Source of the DNA: Rhodospirillaceae bacterium
GTDB taxonomy: Bacteria > Pseudomonadota > Alphaproteobacteria > MPNO01 > UBA2964
DNA: 40,354 nucleotides
Assembly: GCA_018660305.1 (NCBI GenBank)
Contig: JABJKO010000247.1
Coordinates: forward strand, 1-40,354
Reading direction: 5' to 3'
The notes beneath the pieces were generated by a model. The model was not told the DNA's origin. It saw only the letters and a list, made by a program, of their open reading frames with translations, and made no database searches. How positions within the stretch are numbered: position 1 is the stretch's first letter; every line of letters begins with the position of its first letter. Shown one piece after another: positions 1 to 8,170 of the stretch. Both the position numbers and the translations under genes were made by a program.

Positions 1-115
1 CGCCTTCGTCCAACGCTATCACGTGGACGAGCCGGTCTATAAGCGCAAACGCAAACCCCACGACCCGCGCAAGGGGGGACCGGCTTCTGTTGCCGGACCC
101 CGTGGTTTGCGATGA
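1..115 (+). CDS. DUF3305-like protein, C-terminal end (5' truncated by window)
   Basis: An open frame enters from the left edge in frame 2 and stops at TGA 113-115. The visible tail (about 37 residues) is basic and proline-rich, with EPVYKRKRKPHDPRKGGP, and looks like the end of the DUF3305 proteins that precede DUF3306 genes near formate dehydrogenase loci. The stop overlaps the next start as ATGA (112-115), which implies translational coupling and a shared operon. Function is unknown. The family call rests on a short tail plus the DUF3306 neighbour, so it is moderate; the existence of a coding end here is firmer. Confidence 0.6.
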   Translation, partial: AFVQRYHVDEPVYKRKRKPHDPRKGGPASVAGPRGLR

Positions 116-672
116 CAACGGGCGATTCAAACGAGGATTTCCTGCGGCGCTGGTCCCGGCGCAAGATTGAGGGTGAGCCCACCGAAGACCCGGCGGGCGA
201 CGCCGGCTTGCCGGAAGACGGGATCGCGGCTGTACCTGAAGAGGGCAACGAGCCCGAAGAGATCGACCCGGAAGTCGTCGCCAATCTGCCGGATATCGAA
301 ACCCTGGATAAGGATTCCGATTACACCGGCTTCCTGCGCGACGGCGTTCCTGAAGAGCTGAAACGGATGGCCCTGCGGAAATTGTGGCTGAGTGATCCTG
401 TCCTCGCCAATCTGGACGGGCTCAACGATTATGACGAGGATTTCGGCGCCATCCTGAAATCCGGCGCGGACTATATGCAGCGCCTGGCCGATGCCGGCGA
501 GAAATTCACCCGTCCGGGCGCGGACGAGGAAGAGCCGGCTGAGGCGGAAGCAGAAGAGTCAGAAGATGCAGGAGAAGAATTGCTGGCCCAGGAGGCAGAG
601 CCGGATGCCGATACCGACCCTGATTTGGCCGACGCGGGTCCGCGCGGCACCGGAGAATCGCCGGCGGGCTGA
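112..672 (+). CDS. DUF3306-like protein
   Basis: A 186-residue protein starting with MTTGDSNEDFLRRWSRRK; the FLxRWSRRK opening is the hallmark I associate with DUF3306. The middle (about residues 60-125) is the more ordered conserved part, with DYTGFLRDGVPEELKRMALRKLW. The last 60 residues are strongly acidic and alanine/glutamate-rich, probably disordered. There is no signal peptide or membrane segment, so it should be cytoplasmic. It is coupled to the DUF3305-like gene by an ATGA overlap. In alphaproteobacteria this pair travels with formate dehydrogenase and a TorD-type chaperone, which suggests a role in assembly or maturation, but no biochemical function is known to me. Confidence 0.72.
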   Translation: MTTGDSNEDFLRRWSRRKIEGEPTEDPAGDAGLPEDGIAAVPEEGNEPEEIDPEVVANLPDIETLDKDSDYTGFLRDGVPEELKRMALRKLWLSDPVLANLDGLNDYDEDFGAILKSGADYMQRLADAGEKFTRPGADEEEPAEAEAEESEDAGEELLAQEAEPDADTDPDLADAGPRGTGESPAG

Positions 673-982
673 ACGGTTAGTGAGCTCCCATCCAATCATC
701 GGATCATATCCAACTGGTTCGGACACAATTATTTGAATTTTTGCACCCACTGATTTTGCCCGTGATGGGATTCTCTCCAAAACGGACTAAGTACCGGCTA
801 TCTTAAGGGTTATTCCAGTCGTGACTTGTCTGCCATCGGAAAACAGTAAGAAAACCAAGTAATTTACGCTGGGCCTCCAATGGACATTCGCTTGACTCCG
901 CAATCACACTGCCGGACACTTTCCTGGTATACATGATTAAGTATGCGTCAAAAGCGCCGATAAACTGGCGTAGGGGAGAGGG
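673..982 (+). other. 310-bp non-coding gap before the torD-like gene
   Basis: No credible gene is seen here, and the composition is more AT-rich than in the flanking genes. This is the probable control region for the torD-formate dehydrogenase transcript. A candidate promoter is listed separately. I looked for FNR-type (TTGAT-N4-ATCAA) and sigma-54 (GG-N10-GC) signatures and found no convincing match. No intrinsic terminator with a T-tract follows the DUF3306 gene, so read-through from it is possible. Confidence 0.6.
892..920 (+). promoter_or_regulatory. possible promoter for the formate dehydrogenase operon
   Basis: A TTGACT hexamer at 892-897 lies 17 bases from GACACT at 915-920. The -35 matches the sigma-70 consensus in five of six positions and the -10 in only three. 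A TATACA slightly downstream (about 929-934) is another possible -10, without a good -35 partner. The site is about 65-90 bases upstream of the torD-like start. It is weak evidence, listed because the gap is otherwise empty. Confidence 0.28.
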
Positions 983-1609
983 ATGGAAACCGTGCCCACG
1001 GAAAGTGTGGCAACGGCAGCGTCGCAGGGAGCGGCGCCTGAGGATATTCTACGCGCCGATACCTATGCGTTGCTGGCGACCCTTCTCCGGGACGAACCCG
1101 ATAACGAACTCCTCGATTTTCTATCCTCGGCGGAAGCCGGGGACACCGAATTTGGTCAGGCGATCGGCGATCTTGCCGCGGTTGCGGCGGTCTATCCTGC
1201 CGATGCGATTGCCGACGAGTTCCATACCCTTTTCATTGGCATCGGTGAATCCGAGCTCAAACCTTATGGCAGCTATTACCTGACGGGTTTTATGCATGAA
1301 AAGCCCTTGGCCAAGCTGCGCGGCGCGCTGGCGGATCTGGGCATTGCGAAATCCGACGAGACGGTTGAACCCGAGGACCACATCGCCTCCCTGTGCGAAG
1401 CGATGTGCGCGTTGATCATGGGTGAATTCGGGGCACCGGCGTCGATTGCCGATCAGAAGGAATTTTTCGACACCCATATCCGGCCATGGGCACCCCGTTG
1501 TTTTGAGGATTTGGAGCACTCACCGAGCGCCTCATTCTATCGTCCCGTGGGAACGCTGGGGCGCGTGTTTATGCAGATCGAAGCGCAATCGTTTGAAATG
1601 GAAGCGTAG
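983..1609 (+). CDS. TorD/DmsD-family molecular chaperone
   Basis: A 208-residue, mostly helical cytoplasmic protein of the usual TorD-family length. Members bind the Tat signal peptide and apoprotein of molybdo- or tungstopterin enzymes and hold them back from export until the cofactor is inserted. Typical elements are the N-terminal segment ADTYALLATLLRDEPD, the central DEFHTLFIGIGESELKPYGSYYLTGFMHEKPLAKLR region and the C-terminal DTHIRPWAPRCFEDLEHS, which corresponds to the HxxPW motif of the family. The ATG at 983 follows a purine-rich GGGAGAGG site. Lying just upstream of a Tat-exported formate dehydrogenase, its client is almost certainly that enzyme. The client assignment is inference from position; the family is clear. 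Confidence 0.9.
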   Translation: METVPTESVATAASQGAAPEDILRADTYALLATLLRDEPDNELLDFLSSAEAGDTEFGQAIGDLAAVAAVYPADAIADEFHTLFIGIGESELKPYGSYYLTGFMHEKPLAKLRGALADLGIAKSDETVEPEDHIASLCEAMCALIMGEFGAPASIADQKEFFDTHIRPWAPRCFEDLEHSPSASFYRPVGTLGRVFMQIEAQSFEMEA

Positions 1610-1657
1610 CTGATTCTTTTTGGAATATTGGTTTTTCTCGCCACAGGAGGTCATCTC

Positions 1658-1858
1658 ATGACCAAAGACGACAAACTAAAATCTCCTTCGCGCCGTCAGT
1701 TCATTCGCGGTGCCGGTACAGGTGTTGTCGGTGCCGCGGCTGTTGGGTTGGCCATTCCATCGGCGAACGCGATCGAACCGGATAAGGGCGATCACACCGC
1801 TGGGGATTATCAGGAAACCGATCACGTTAAGACCGCCTATCGTTTGGCGCGATTCTAG
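1658..1858 (+). CDS. formate dehydrogenase region Tat-target small protein
   Basis: A 66-residue protein with a textbook twin-arginine signal near its start (SRRQFIRGAG) followed by a hydrophobic alanine/glycine/valine stretch and a cleavage-like ANA. The start at 1658 is fixed by an excellent AGGAGG site at 1645-1650. The remainder, about 35 residues with HTAGDYQETDHVKTAYRLARF, is short and polar. It belongs to the class annotated as formate dehydrogenase region Tat target, small proteins always found just before the catalytic subunit. Its job is unknown; a Tat-exported assembly or docking subunit is a reasonable guess. The gene is 33 bases upstream of the catalytic subunit. Confidence 0.88.
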   Translation: MTKDDKLKSPSRRQFIRGAGTGVVGAAAVGLAIPSANAIEPDKGDHTAGDYQETDHVKTAYRLARF

Positions 1859-1891
1859 CGGGTAGTGGGGACGAAGGGATAGGAGGCGGAA

Positions 1892-4762
1892 ATGCTTATC
1901 AAGAAAATCGATGGGGTTGCTCGGGGCAATGGTCTTGCATCGACATTGGCGGGAAACAGCGGTGCGGTAGATCGGCGCGGCTTCCTCAAGAAGTCCGGTC
2001 TCGTGGCCGGTGGGCTGGCGGCGGCGTCCACCCTGAATTACAGCATGGTCAAGAAGGCCAATGCGGCGACCCAGGCGGCCGCCAAGGAAATGAAGAAGGT
2101 TCTCTCGGTCTGCACCCATTGCGCGGTTGGCTGCACGGTGACGGCGGAAGTCCAGGGCGGTGTCTGGGTCGGTCAGGAACCGAGCTTCGACAGCCCGATC
2201 AATCTCGGCGCCCATTGCGCCAAGGGCGCCAGCGTCCGCGAACACGCCCATGGCGAGCGGCGGCTGCGCTATCCGGTCAAGCTCGAAGGCGGTAAGTGGA
2301 AGCGCGTGTCCTGGGACGAAGCCATCAGCCAGATCGGCGACAAGATGCTGGATATCCGCAAGAAGTCCGGCCCCGATTCCGTCTACTGGCTCGGATCGGC
2401 CAAGTTCAGCAACGAGCAATCCTATCTGTTCCGCAAGTTCTATGCCTTCTGGGGGTCCAATAATGGCGACCATCAGGCGCGGATCTGCCATTCGACGACG
2501 GTTGCCGGCGTGGCCAATACCTGGGGCTACGGTGCGATGACCAACAGCTTCAACGACATCCACAATTCACGGGCGGTGCTGTTGATCGGGTCCAACCCGG
2601 CGGAAGCCCATCCGGTGTCGTTGCTGCATATTCTCAAGGCCAAGGAACAGCGCAACGCGCCGATCATCGTCTGCGACCCCCGCTTTACGAGGACCGCGGC
2701 GCATGCCGACGAATATGTCCGCCTGCGGCCCGGCACCGATGTCGCTCTGATCTGGGGCATCCTGTGGCACATCTTCGAAAATGGCTGGGAAGATAAAGCC
2801 TTCATCCGCCAGCGCGTCTGGGGCATGGATGAGATCAAGACCGAAGTGAAAAAGTGGGACCCGAAGGAGACCGAACGGGTCACCGGCGTTCCGGGTTCGC
2901 AGCTCAAGCGCGTGGCGCGCACGCTGGCGAACAATCGTCCCGGCACAATCATCTGGTGCATGGGCGGGACCCAGCACACTACCGGCAACAACAATACCCG
3001 CGCCTACTGCGTGCTCCAGCTCGCGCTGGGCAATGCGGCGACATCGGGCGGCGGCACCAATATTTTCCGCGGCCACGACAATGTGCAGGGCGCCACGGAC
3101 ATGTGCGTGCTGTCGCACAGCCTGCCCGGTTATTACGGGCTGAGCACGGGCGCCTGGAAGCATTGGTCCCGTGTCTGGGATGTCGATTACAACTATGTCA
3201 AAGGACGCTTCGCTACCAAGAAGCTGATGGAAACGAAGGGTATCCCCGTGTCGCGCTGGTTCGACGGGGTTCTGGAAGATAAGAAGAAAATGGATCAGCC
3301 GGACAATATCCGGGCCATGGTCTTCTGGGGCCATGCGCCAAACTCGCAATCGCGCCTGCCCGACATGAAAAAGGCGATGGAAAAGCTCGACCTTCTGGTG
3401 GTGATCGATCCCTACCCGACCATGTCGGCGGTCATGCACGACCGCACGGACGGCGTCTATCTGCTGCCGGCGGCGACCCAGTTCGAGACCTATGGCTCGG
3501 TCACCGCGTCAAACCGGTCGATCCAGTGGCGCGAACCAGTGGTCAAACCGCTGTTTGAAGCGTTGCCGGATCACACCATCATGGCCAAGTTCGCCAAGAA
3601 GCTGGGTTTCGCGAAGGAGTTCTTCAAAAACATCAAGCTGAACGGCGAGGAACCGCTCGTCGAAGACATCACCCGCGAATTCAACAATGGCATGTGGACC
3701 ATTGGCTATACCGGTCAGTCGCCTGAGCGGCTGCGCGCCCACATGGCAAATCAGTCGACCTTCGACAAGACCACCCTGCGGGCCAATGGCGGGCCGGTGG
3801 ACGGTGAATATTACGGGTTGCCGTGGCCCTGCTGGGGGACCGCGGAGATGAAACATCCCGGAACGCCGGTGCTCTACGACACGTCCAAACCGGTGGCCGA
3901 AGGCGGGCTTTGTTTCCGGGCCCGGTTCGGGGTGCAGCGGAAGGGTGAGAATCTCCTGGCCGAAGGCTCCTATCCGGTGGGTTCTGAAATCAAGGACGGG
4001 TATCCCGAGTTCACCATGGCCATGCTCAAGAAACTTGGCTGGGATGGGGACCTGACGTCATCGGAACGGGCCGCCATCGATAAGGTGGCCGGCGACAAGA
4101 CCAACTGGAAGACCGACCTTTCGGGCGGTATCCAGCGGGTGGCGATCAAGCATGGCTGTGCCCCGTTCGGCAACGCCAAGGCGCGGGCCGTGGTCTGGAA
4201 TTTCCCGGATCCGGTGCCGGTCCATCGCGAACCGCTCTATACGGCGCGGCGCGATCTGTTGCCCAAATACGAGACCTATCCCGACACCAAGAACTACCGT
4301 CTGCCGACCCTGTACAAAACAATCCAGGACAAGGATTTTTCCAAGGATTATCCCATCATCCTGACCACGGGCCGGCTTGTGGAATATGAAGGCGGCGGCG
4401 ACGAGAGCCGGTCGAACCCCTGGCTCGCGGAACTTCAGCAGGAAATGTTCTGCGAGATCAATCCGTTCGACGCCAACAATGCAAGTATCCGGAATGGCTC
4501 GGATATGTGGCTCGAAAGTCCGGAAGGCGCCCGTGTGAAGGTAAAGGCGCTGGTGACCGAAAGGGTGGATCGCGGTGTCGTCTTCTTGCCGTTCCATTTC
4601 GGCGGGCACTGGATGGGCAAGAGCCAGAGGGACAAGTATCCGAAGGGTACGGATCCCTATGTGCTGGGTGAGGCAGCCAACACCGCCATGACCTATGGCT
4701 ATGATTCCGTGACGCAGATGCAGGAGACCAAGGTCTCGCTGTGCCGCGTCAAGCGGGCGTAA
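1892..4762 (+). CDS. fdhA: formate dehydrogenase catalytic (alpha) subunit, Cys type
   Basis: A 956-residue bis-MGD oxidoreductase of the FdnG/FdoG type that oxidises formate to CO2 on the periplasmic side. A Tat signal carries RRGFLKK at residues 28-34 and a hydrophobic stretch to about 57. The [4Fe-4S] ligands are C74, C77, C81 and C109. The catalytic site reads RICHSTT with C199-H200, so cysteine (TGC) takes the place of the selenocysteine of E. coli FdnG. The rest follows the molybdopterin oxidoreductase fold through the C-terminal cofactor-binding domain with LPFHFGGHW near the end. The start at 1892 has a strong AGGAGG site. It is a full-length single open frame. The metal could be molybdenum or tungsten; the tupBCA genes downstream favour tungsten. 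The symbol is generic, since fdoG or fdnG are also used. Confidence 0.97.
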   Translation: MLIKKIDGVARGNGLASTLAGNSGAVDRRGFLKKSGLVAGGLAAASTLNYSMVKKANAATQAAAKEMKKVLSVCTHCAVGCTVTAEVQGGVWVGQEPSFDSPINLGAHCAKGASVREHAHGERRLRYPVKLEGGKWKRVSWDEAISQIGDKMLDIRKKSGPDSVYWLGSAKFSNEQSYLFRKFYAFWGSNNGDHQARICHSTTVAGVANTWGYGAMTNSFNDIHNSRAVLLIGSNPAEAHPVSLLHILKAKEQRNAPIIVCDPRFTRTAAHADEYVRLRPGTDVALIWGILWHIFENGWEDKAFIRQRVWGMDEIKTEVKKWDPKETERVTGVPGSQLKRVARTLANNRPGTIIWCMGGTQHTTGNNNTRAYCVLQLALGNAATSGGGTNIFRGHDNVQGATDMCVLSHSLPGYYGLSTGAWKHWSRVWDVDYNYVKGRFATKKLMETKGIPVSRWFDGVLEDKKKMDQPDNIRAMVFWGHAPNSQSRLPDMKKAMEKLDLLVVIDPYPTMSAVMHDRTDGVYLLPAATQFETYGSVTASNRSIQWREPVVKPLFEALPDHTIMAKFAKKLGFAKEFFKNIKLNGEEPLVEDITREFNNGMWTIGYTGQSPERLRAHMANQSTFDKTTLRANGGPVDGEYYGLPWPCWGTAEMKHPGTPVLYDTSKPVAEGGLCFRARFGVQRKGENLLAEGSYPVGSEIKDGYPEFTMAMLKKLGWDGDLTSSERAAIDKVAGDKTNWKTDLSGGIQRVAIKHGCAPFGNAKARAVVWNFPDPVPVHREPLYTARRDLLPKYETYPDTKNYRLPTLYKTIQDKDFSKDYPIILTTGRLVEYEGGGDESRSNPWLAELQQEMFCEINPFDANNASIRNGSDMWLESPEGARVKVKALVTERVDRGVVFLPFHFGGHWMGKSQRDKYPKGTDPYVLGEAANTAMTYGYDSVTQMQETKVSLCRVKRA

Positions 4763-4776
4763 GGGAGGATCGACCA

Positions 4777-5376
4777 ATGGCAAGAATGAAATTCCTTGTC
4801 GATGCCGAGCGATGCATCGAATGCAACGCCTGTGTCACGGCATGCAAGAACGAGCATGAAGTCCCGTGGGGCATCAACCGCCGCCGTGTGGTGACCATCA
4901 ATGACGGTAAGCCGGGCGAGCGTTCGATCTCGGTTGCCTGTATGCATTGCTCAGATCCGCCCTGCATGGCGGTCTGTCCGGTGGATGCATTTTATCAGAC
5001 CCAGGATGGCGTGGTTCTGCATTCCAAGGATGTCTGCATCGGCTGCGGCTATTGTCTGTTCGCCTGCCCGTTTGGTGCGCCGCAATATCCGCAGGCCGGA
5101 AACTTCGGCAGCCGCGGCAAGATGGACAAATGTACCTTCTGCGCCGGTGGACCGGAGGAAAACGACTCCTCTGCCGAGTTCCAGAAATACGGACGTAACC
5201 GGTTGGCCGAAGGCAAATTGCCGCTGTGCGCGGAAATGTGTTCGACCAAGGCGTTGCTTGCTGGCGACAGCGATCAGGTGTCGGACATCTATCGCGAACG
5301 GGTCGTTGCGCGCGGGTTCGGATCCGGCGCCTGGGGGTGGGGCACAGCCTATCAGCTCAAGGGCGGACGTACCTGA
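4777..5376 (+). CDS. fdhB: formate dehydrogenase iron-sulfur (beta) subunit
   Basis: A 199-residue electron-transfer subunit with sixteen cluster cysteines: 13/16/19/23, 55/58/63/67, 87/90/93/97 and 119/122/151/155, enough for four [4Fe-4S] clusters. It relays electrons from the catalytic subunit to the cytochrome b subunit. I chose the ATG at 4777 because GGGAGG at 4763-4768 sits at the right distance and the upstream extension overlaps the alpha-subunit reading frame. The protein lacks the C-terminal membrane helix of E. coli FdnH and has no signal peptide, so it should be co-exported with the Tat-signal-bearing alpha subunit and be membrane-attached only through the gamma subunit. Confidence 0.96.
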   Translation: MARMKFLVDAERCIECNACVTACKNEHEVPWGINRRRVVTINDGKPGERSISVACMHCSDPPCMAVCPVDAFYQTQDGVVLHSKDVCIGCGYCLFACPFGAPQYPQAGNFGSRGKMDKCTFCAGGPEENDSSAEFQKYGRNRLAEGKLPLCAEMCSTKALLAGDSDQVSDIYRERVVARGFGSGAWGWGTAYQLKGGRT

Positions 5377-5395
5377 GGACTAACCCGATGGTTCG

Positions 5396-5422
5396 GAGCG
5401 GGACGCCTTTGGCGACCCGCTC
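5396..5422 (+). other. stable hairpin between beta-subunit and lipoprotein genes
   Basis: GAGCGGG at 5396-5402 pairs with CCCGCTC at 5416-5422. After one A-A mismatch, CGCC pairs with GGCG across a TTT loop. There is no T-tract, so it is not a normal intrinsic terminator. Lying 20 bases after the beta-subunit stop, it could protect the 3' end of a processed mRNA and set alpha/beta versus gamma expression. That role is inference; only the pairing is seen. Confidence 0.5.
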
Positions 5423-5516
5423 TCCATTGGGCCAGATCCGGCGCGCCTGTTTCCGCAACGGTCGCGTCGGCGCTTCTCCTTGCAATCAGACATAGACCAA
5501 TCAGATACAGACATTG

Positions 5517-5810
5517 ATGATGAAAGTGGCGGTAAAAATGCAAACGATGAGGACGGCGTTTCTGATCAGCGGCTTAGTGGCTGCCAGTCTCACGCTGGGC
5601 GCCTGTCGGGACGAGGTACAGGGGCGGTCGGCAAATGACAAAGGCAATTATGCCGGCAAGCCCGACACCCAAATATCGAGTAATGCGCGCCGCGCACTCA
5701 TGGACCGGATCCGCCATCAGGGCGGTCTCGATTCGACCGGCGGCGGGTCGGTCGGCAATTCCGGCGGATCATCGTCGGCGGACGTTCGTCCACCGGCACC
5801 GCGAAAATAA
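5517..5810 (+). CDS. small lipoprotein of the formate dehydrogenase locus
   Basis: About 97 residues with a hydrophobic signal (AFLISGLVAASLTLGAC) ending in a lipobox, so cysteine 30 would be lipidated after signal peptidase II cleavage. The mature part is short, polar and glycine/serine-rich (GGGSVGNSGGSSS), with a proline-rich end, so likely flexible. The start is uncertain: ATG at 5517, 5520 or 5538 all keep the signal, and none has a strong ribosome site. I recognise no domain. It lies between the beta and gamma subunit genes, so it may anchor or tether part of the periplasmic complex; this is inference from location. Confidence 0.7.
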   Translation: MMKVAVKMQTMRTAFLISGLVAASLTLGACRDEVQGRSANDKGNYAGKPDTQISSNARRALMDRIRHQGGLDSTGGGSVGNSGGSSSADVRPPAPRK

Positions 5811-5858
5811 TTTGGCGGTTAAGGGGCTTTAAACATGGCGGCTCTGGGAGAACGCTTC

Positions 5859-6977
5859 ATGAGAAAACCTATATTGAATTTAAGCCGCGTCATCGCGGTT
5901 CTCGGGTTTTTTGTTCTCGGATTGAGTGGCGCGCTCCCCAATAGCGGCGGCATCGACCTGGTGACGCCGGCATTTGCCCAACAAAAAGGCACCGTACCCG
6001 GCGAGTCCGTGGGTAATACCAGTACCTCCGATATGTGGCGGATCATCCGCCGCGGTGATCGGGGGTCGGTTACTCTGCCCGACCGGCAGACCGGCATCAT
6101 GATTCAGTCGGAAGGCGAAAACTGGCGCGCCTTTCGCAACGGTCCCATGTCCACCTTCGGCGTCTGGCTGATGGGCGGCGTGCTGGTTCTTCTACTGGTA
6201 TTCTTCCTCATTCGGGGACAAATAAAGGTGGATAATGGCCTGGCGGGCCGCCTCATCGAGCGGTTCAACAATGTGGAACGTTTCGCCCACTGGCTGACCG
6301 CATCGAGCTTCGTCGCCCTCGGGCTGACCGGCCTTAACATGCTGTATGGCCGCTATGTGATTAAGCCGGTGATCGGCGGAGACGCGTTTTCCACCTTCAC
6401 ATTGTGGGGGAAATACGCTCACAATTTCCTGGGTTTTGCCTTCATGGTGGGGATTGTTCTGATCCTGGTTCTGTGGATCAGGGACAATTTACCGAACCGG
6501 CAGGATTGGGTCTGGGTGTCAAAAGGCGGCGGGCTGTTTTCCAAGGGAGTTCATCCCCCGGCGCGCAAATTCAACGCCGGCCAGAAAATCATCTTCTGGC
6601 TGGTGGTGCTCACCGGTATATCACTGAGCGTCTCCGGTCTTTGTTTGCTGTTCCCGTTCGAGTTCAGGCCGTTCGGCGGCACCTTCGCCCTGCTCAATGC
6701 CGTCGGATTCGATTTGCCCACCAACCTGACGATCATGCAGGAGATGCAGCTGACACAGGTGTGGCACGGCATCCTGTCGCTGGTGATGATCGCCGTCATT
6801 CTGGCGCATATCTATATTGGCTGGCTTGGCATGGAAGGCGCTTATGATGCGATGGGTAGCGGGTATGTCGACGAAAACTGGGCCCGCCAGCATCACAGCC
6901 TCTGGATGGAAGAGATGGACTCCAAGGGTGGCGGCGAGGTTCCAGCCAGCGCGCCATCCCAGAAAACCGATGTTTAG
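5859..6977 (+). CDS. fdhC: formate dehydrogenase cytochrome b556 (gamma) subunit
   Basis: About 372 residues. It anchors the enzyme and passes electrons from the iron-sulfur subunit through two b haems to quinone. An N-terminal signal peptide (to about residue 40) and a periplasmic segment of roughly 60 residues precede the usual core. Membrane helices lie near residues 100-119, 144-164, 185-207, 243-266 and 302-324. Candidate haem ligands are H144 (RFAHW), H188 (YAHN), H303 (VWHG) and H317 (LAHIYIGW). The ATG at 5859 has GGAG at a good distance; an upstream in-frame ATG at 5835 preceded by AAGGGG is the alternative. The stop overlaps the next gene by eight bases. Confidence 0.94.
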   Translation: MRKPILNLSRVIAVLGFFVLGLSGALPNSGGIDLVTPAFAQQKGTVPGESVGNTSTSDMWRIIRRGDRGSVTLPDRQTGIMIQSEGENWRAFRNGPMSTFGVWLMGGVLVLLLVFFLIRGQIKVDNGLAGRLIERFNNVERFAHWLTASSFVALGLTGLNMLYGRYVIKPVIGGDAFSTFTLWGKYAHNFLGFAFMVGIVLILVLWIRDNLPNRQDWVWVSKGGGLFSKGVHPPARKFNAGQKIIFWLVVLTGISLSVSGLCLLFPFEFRPFGGTFALLNAVGFDLPTNLTIMQEMQLTQVWHGILSLVMIAVILAHIYIGWLGMEGAYDAMGSGYVDENWARQHHSLWMEEMDSKGGGEVPASAPSQKTDV

Positions 6978-7356
6978 GGTGAAATTCACCAGTTTCACCG
7001 CTGCCTTTGCCGTCCTTTGCTTGATGGCCGCGGCCACCCCGGGAACGGCGCAGGGCGCCATGACGGCACAGCAGGCCAGCGATTCCATCGAGCGGCAGTT
7101 CGGCGTGAAAGTGCTTAAAATTTCCAAAACCACCTTTGCCGGCAAGAGTGTGTTTCTGTTGACCGTCATGTCGCCGGGCGGCAATGAGAACTCGGCCTTT
7201 CAGGTCAGCAGGCTGGCCGTCGATCCCGATACGGGCCGTCTCGTGTCGGGGTTTCGCCATCGCCGCAGCGGATACGATTATGCCGAGGGTGACGGGGCCA
7301 ATGAGACCAATCGGCAACCAACCGGCGTCCTCAGACAGGGCTGGAACTGGCGCTAG
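6970..7356 (+). CDS. exported PepSY-like small protein
   Basis: A 128-residue protein with a signal peptide over about residues 1-30 (AAFAVLCLMAAATPGTAQG). The mature part reads MTAQQASDSIERQFGVKVLKISKTTFAGKSVFLLTVM and then VDPDTGRLVSGFRHRRSG, the helix-strand pattern and internal spacing of a PepSY domain. The start at 6970 overlaps the gamma-subunit stop (6975-6977), so translation is probably coupled. PepSY-like domains can inhibit or chaperone periplasmic enzymes; here the likely partner is the formate dehydrogenase. The domain call is by pattern only. Gene order makes its membership in the operon firm. Confidence 0.75.
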   Translation: MFRVKFTSFTAAFAVLCLMAAATPGTAQGAMTAQQASDSIERQFGVKVLKISKTTFAGKSVFLLTVMSPGGNENSAFQVSRLAVDPDTGRLVSGFRHRRSGYDYAEGDGANETNRQPTGVLRQGWNWR

Positions 7357-7438
7357 AGCAGTGTCCCGGTTCACATGTTAGCAGCCTCCAGGATGGGCGC
7401 GATGCGCCAGGCACCCAATTAGCCCGTCACGGACCAAC

Positions 7439-8161
7439 ATGATCGAAAGCGCGCGTCTTCCCCCAATCTACCGATTTGTACCGCTTGGCCCGGACGATGA
7501 CCCCATGGCGCGTGCAAAGGAAAGGGCGCTGGAGGGCGCGGACCCGGCGACGATATTTTGTATCGATTCCGCGACCCTGCTGGACTGTGCGGTGATCCTT
7601 CATCCCCATATGGATTTCGCAAAATCGAAACTGGTTATTTATGCCGGCATGCTGGGCTTGGGCGATGCCATTGGCAGCGTTGTGCCGGCGGGGATAGATC
7701 TCACTTACCGCTGGCCCAACAGGATGGAGGCGAACCTTGGGCTGGTCGCCCATGTCCGGCTTTCCGCGCCCCCCGATCTTGCCGAGAATTCCGTCCCGCC
7801 CTGGCTGACGTTAAGGGTGACGGCGGCGGTGTCCGGCGCGGTTCCCGATGGGCGCGATGGCGGCAATTATCAAACGACGCTCCTGGACGAAGGTGCTGCG
7901 GATTTAACGACGATCCAGCTTCTCGAAAGTTTTTCCCGGCATTTTTTAAGCTGGACTAGCCGTTGGCAGGATGATGGTTTTTCACCCCTGCGCGCAATGT
8001 GGGTCCGTCATTCGGTCGAGGAAGGCGAGGAGGTTGAAATCTCTCTTGGTGACCTGGACTTTCGAGGGGCGTTTGAGGCCATTGACGATGATGGCGCCCT
8101 GCTTCTGCGGCACGGAGATGTGCTGGACCGCATTCCGCTCGATGCTTTTCTCGATAATTGA
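7439..8161 (+). CDS. biotin/lipoate A/B ligase-like protein (DUF4444-type)
   Basis: A 240-residue cytoplasmic protein with the fold signature of the biotin/lipoate protein ligase-like family that carries a DUF4444 C-terminus. The opening LPPIYRFVPLG and the segments ADPATIFCIDS, CAVILHPHMDF, AKSKLVIYAGMLGLGDAIG and DLTYRWPNRMEANLGLVAHVRL line up with that family. The C-terminal ~60 residues (SVEEGEEVEISLGDLDFRGAFEAIDDDGALLLRH) form the small SH3-like end. In true ligases the segment after the WPN-like motif carries a catalytic lysine; none is seen in the matching stretch here. It could be a non-catalytic binder or act on an unknown group. The gene is 82 bases past the PepSY-like gene and leads straight into the WD40-cytochrome gene. 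Confidence 0.75.
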   Translation: MIESARLPPIYRFVPLGPDDDPMARAKERALEGADPATIFCIDSATLLDCAVILHPHMDFAKSKLVIYAGMLGLGDAIGSVVPAGIDLTYRWPNRMEANLGLVAHVRLSAPPDLAENSVPPWLTLRVTAAVSGAVPDGRDGGNYQTTLLDEGAADLTTIQLLESFSRHFLSWTSRWQDDGFSPLRAMWVRHSVEEGEEVEISLGDLDFRGAFEAIDDDGALLLRHGDVLDRIPLDAFLDN

Positions 8162-8170
8162 GGAATTGCC

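Noticed and set aside
673..982. FNR, sigma-54 or riboswitch signal before the formate dehydrogenase operon
   Set aside because: Only partial matches such as TTGAC-N5-AATCA; nothing near consensus or with convincing secondary structure.
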